From: Euryarchaeota archaeon UBA220
GTDB lineage: Archaea > Thermoplasmatota > Poseidoniia > Poseidoniales > Thalassarchaeaceae
DNA: 6,634 nucleotides
Direction: 5' to 3'
Assembly: GCA_002501885.1 (NCBI GenBank)
Contig: DAON01000102.1
Coordinates: 2,673-9,306 of the forward strand
Part shown: positions 5,958 through 6,634 of the stretch, one piece after another
How the letters are laid out: every line of letters begins with the position of its first letter
Position numbering within the stretch: the stretch's first letter is position 1
Made by a program: the position numbers and the translations under genes
Notes under the pieces: model-generated
Databases searched by the model: none
Told to the model about the DNA's origin: nothing
What the model saw: the letters and a program-made list of their open reading frames with translations, nothing else

Positions 5958-5975
5958 CAAATCCGACTCTGAAAT

Positions 5976-5999
5976 TGAATTCAGTTTCCTCTGAATTCA
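5976..5999 (-). terminator. 9-bp hairpin across the korB stop codon, possible terminator or 3'-end structure
   Basis: TGAATTCAG (5976-5984) and CTGAATTCA (5991-5999) are perfect inverted repeats around a 6-base loop. The korB stop codon (5981-5983) sits in one arm. The stem is mostly A/T, and the following minus-strand bases include only short T runs, so it is not a classic intrinsic terminator. A role as an mRNA 3'-end stabiliser or as a boundary before the tRNA gene is inference. Because it is symmetrical it could also act on plus-strand transcripts. Confidence 0.35.
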
Positions 6000-6634
6000 G
6001 AGTTAATCTTGTCTAATGTATCTGAACTAGGTCGTAACTCATGTTCACTAAGTTCTGACAATGGAGTGGATGTAAGCTCGAGAGACTCATCTGCGGTCTG
6101 CATTCCATCATCATAGTACAGTAAACCGGTGACATGCTTGTTTTCCTTTTCAGCCTGGTGGATTGCTGCTAGGGCTGACACAGGGTCGGATGGATCATGC
6201 TCTCTGCCGACCGTCTCGAGACGTAGAGTGGAACCGTCAAACATCTGTATATCGTCATATTCTCCCTCGGGAATATCTACCTCCTCTATAGGAGTAAAAT
6301 GAGGGATGTAATCGATTAGATGTAAGACCTCATCATTTTCCTTAACATAATTGTAAGACTTGTATGATTCGTCATTATTGGCAAAGGTCACACAAGGTGA
6401 GATGACATCAATCACGGCCATTCCTCGATGCCCCATTGCGGCGCGAATGAGTGCAGTTAGTTGCTTCTTGCTACCAGAGAAGGAGCGAGCAACGAAACTA
6501 CATCCAAGATTGATAGCCATAGCGCACAAGTCAATTGGAGGCTGCTCATTCATTGTTCCTTTCTTCTTCTTAGAGCCCCTTTCAACTGTCGCGCTGTATT
6601 GTCCCTTTGTAAGGCCGTAGACACCATTGTTCTC
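5981..6634 (-). CDS. korB: 2-oxoglutarate:ferredoxin oxidoreductase, beta subunit (C-terminal 217 residues)
   Basis: The frame is open to the right edge, so the 5' end is missing; the internal ATG at 6553 is not the start. The first visible residues read NNGVYGLTKGQYSAT (2-16), the conserved end of the thiamine-diphosphate/Mg2+ site, and this block with TKGQ is typical of 2-oxoglutarate-type enzymes. FVARSFSG and the conserved SPCVTF follow; the cysteine of SPC (residue 81 of the fragment) is the one that, with three N-terminal cysteines, binds the proximal 4Fe-4S cluster in this family. The N-terminal cysteines lie outside the window. The enzyme oxidises 2-oxoglutarate to succinyl-CoA and reduces ferredoxin, working with an alpha subunit (KorA) usually encoded just upstream. 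The last 90 or so residues are acidic and less conserved, including a long tail after YYDDGMQTADESLEL. Substrate choice (2-oxoglutarate versus another 2-oxoacid) is likely but not proven from the fragment. Confidence 0.9.
   Translation of the reverse strand, partial: ENNGVYGLTKGQYSATVERGSKKKKGTMNEQPPIDLCAMAINLGCSFVARSFSGSKKQLTALIRAAMGHRGMAVIDVISPCVTFANNDESYKSYNYVKENDEVLHLIDYIPHFTPIEEVDIPEGEYDDIQMFDGSTLRLETVGREHDPSDPVSALAAIHQAEKENKHVTGLLYYDDGMQTADESLELTSTPLSELSEHELRPSSDTLDKINSEFRGN

Noticed and set aside
5981..6553. korB read as a complete 190-residue protein starting at 6553
   Set aside because: The frame continues upstream to the window edge with conserved NNGVYGLTKGQ, so the ATG is internal.
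6360..6620. 86-codon plus-strand ORF
   Set aside because: It is antisense to korB, which has its cofactor and cluster motifs in this very region.

Overview
The window looks like a stretch of archaeal chromosome, most likely from a Thermoplasmatota lineage such as the marine Poseidoniales (Marine Group II). The clues are an archaeal-type tRNA-Gln preceded by a TATA-like box, a KorB-type 2-oxoacid:ferredoxin oxidoreductase subunit, an RqcH/NEMF (NFACT) protein, acidic proteins and few clear Shine-Dalgarno sites. The domain assignment is fairly safe; the lineage is inference from protein style. No insertion sequence, CRISPR array, phage gene or other sign of recent transfer is visible.

Layout. 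The left 4.7 kb is four minus-strand genes in a tight row, read from right to left. A Nudix-MBL fusion (4734-3184) comes first. A two-pass membrane protein with a cysteine-containing external region and an Arg/Gly/Ser tail (3150-1702) follows 33 nt after its stop. An alpha/beta hydrolase (1660-800) follows 41 nt later, behind a perfect hairpin. Last is the N-terminal part of an RqcH/NEMF-family ribosome-rescue protein (741-1), which runs off the left edge and does not appear as a closed ORF because its stop lies outside the window. The spacing fits one operon, but no shared pathway is proven.

A 74-bp divergent intergenic region (4735-4808) with a 6+6 bp inverted repeat separates this row from two plus-strand genes: an aldo/keto reductase (4809-5657) and a 60-residue single-pass membrane protein that starts on the base after the reductase stop (5658-5840).

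The right end is minus strand again: the C-terminal 217 residues of KorB (6634-5981, open at the right edge), a 9-bp hairpin spanning its stop codon, a TATA-like element, and tRNA-Gln(CTG) with an encoded CCA (5925-5850). Apart from the listed intergenic elements, the window is densely coding and no gap exceeds 75 nt.

How the genes might work together: KorB belongs to central carbon oxidation (2-oxoglutarate to succinyl-CoA with ferredoxin reduction). RqcH acts on stalled large ribosomal subunits. The Nudix-MBL protein, hydrolase and reductase look like small-molecule or RNA housekeeping enzymes of unknown substrate. No dramatic new system is evident; the points most worth following are the Nudix-MBL-winged-helix fusion, the unrecognised membrane protein with its 18-bp tandem repeats, and the hairpin in front of the hydrolase.
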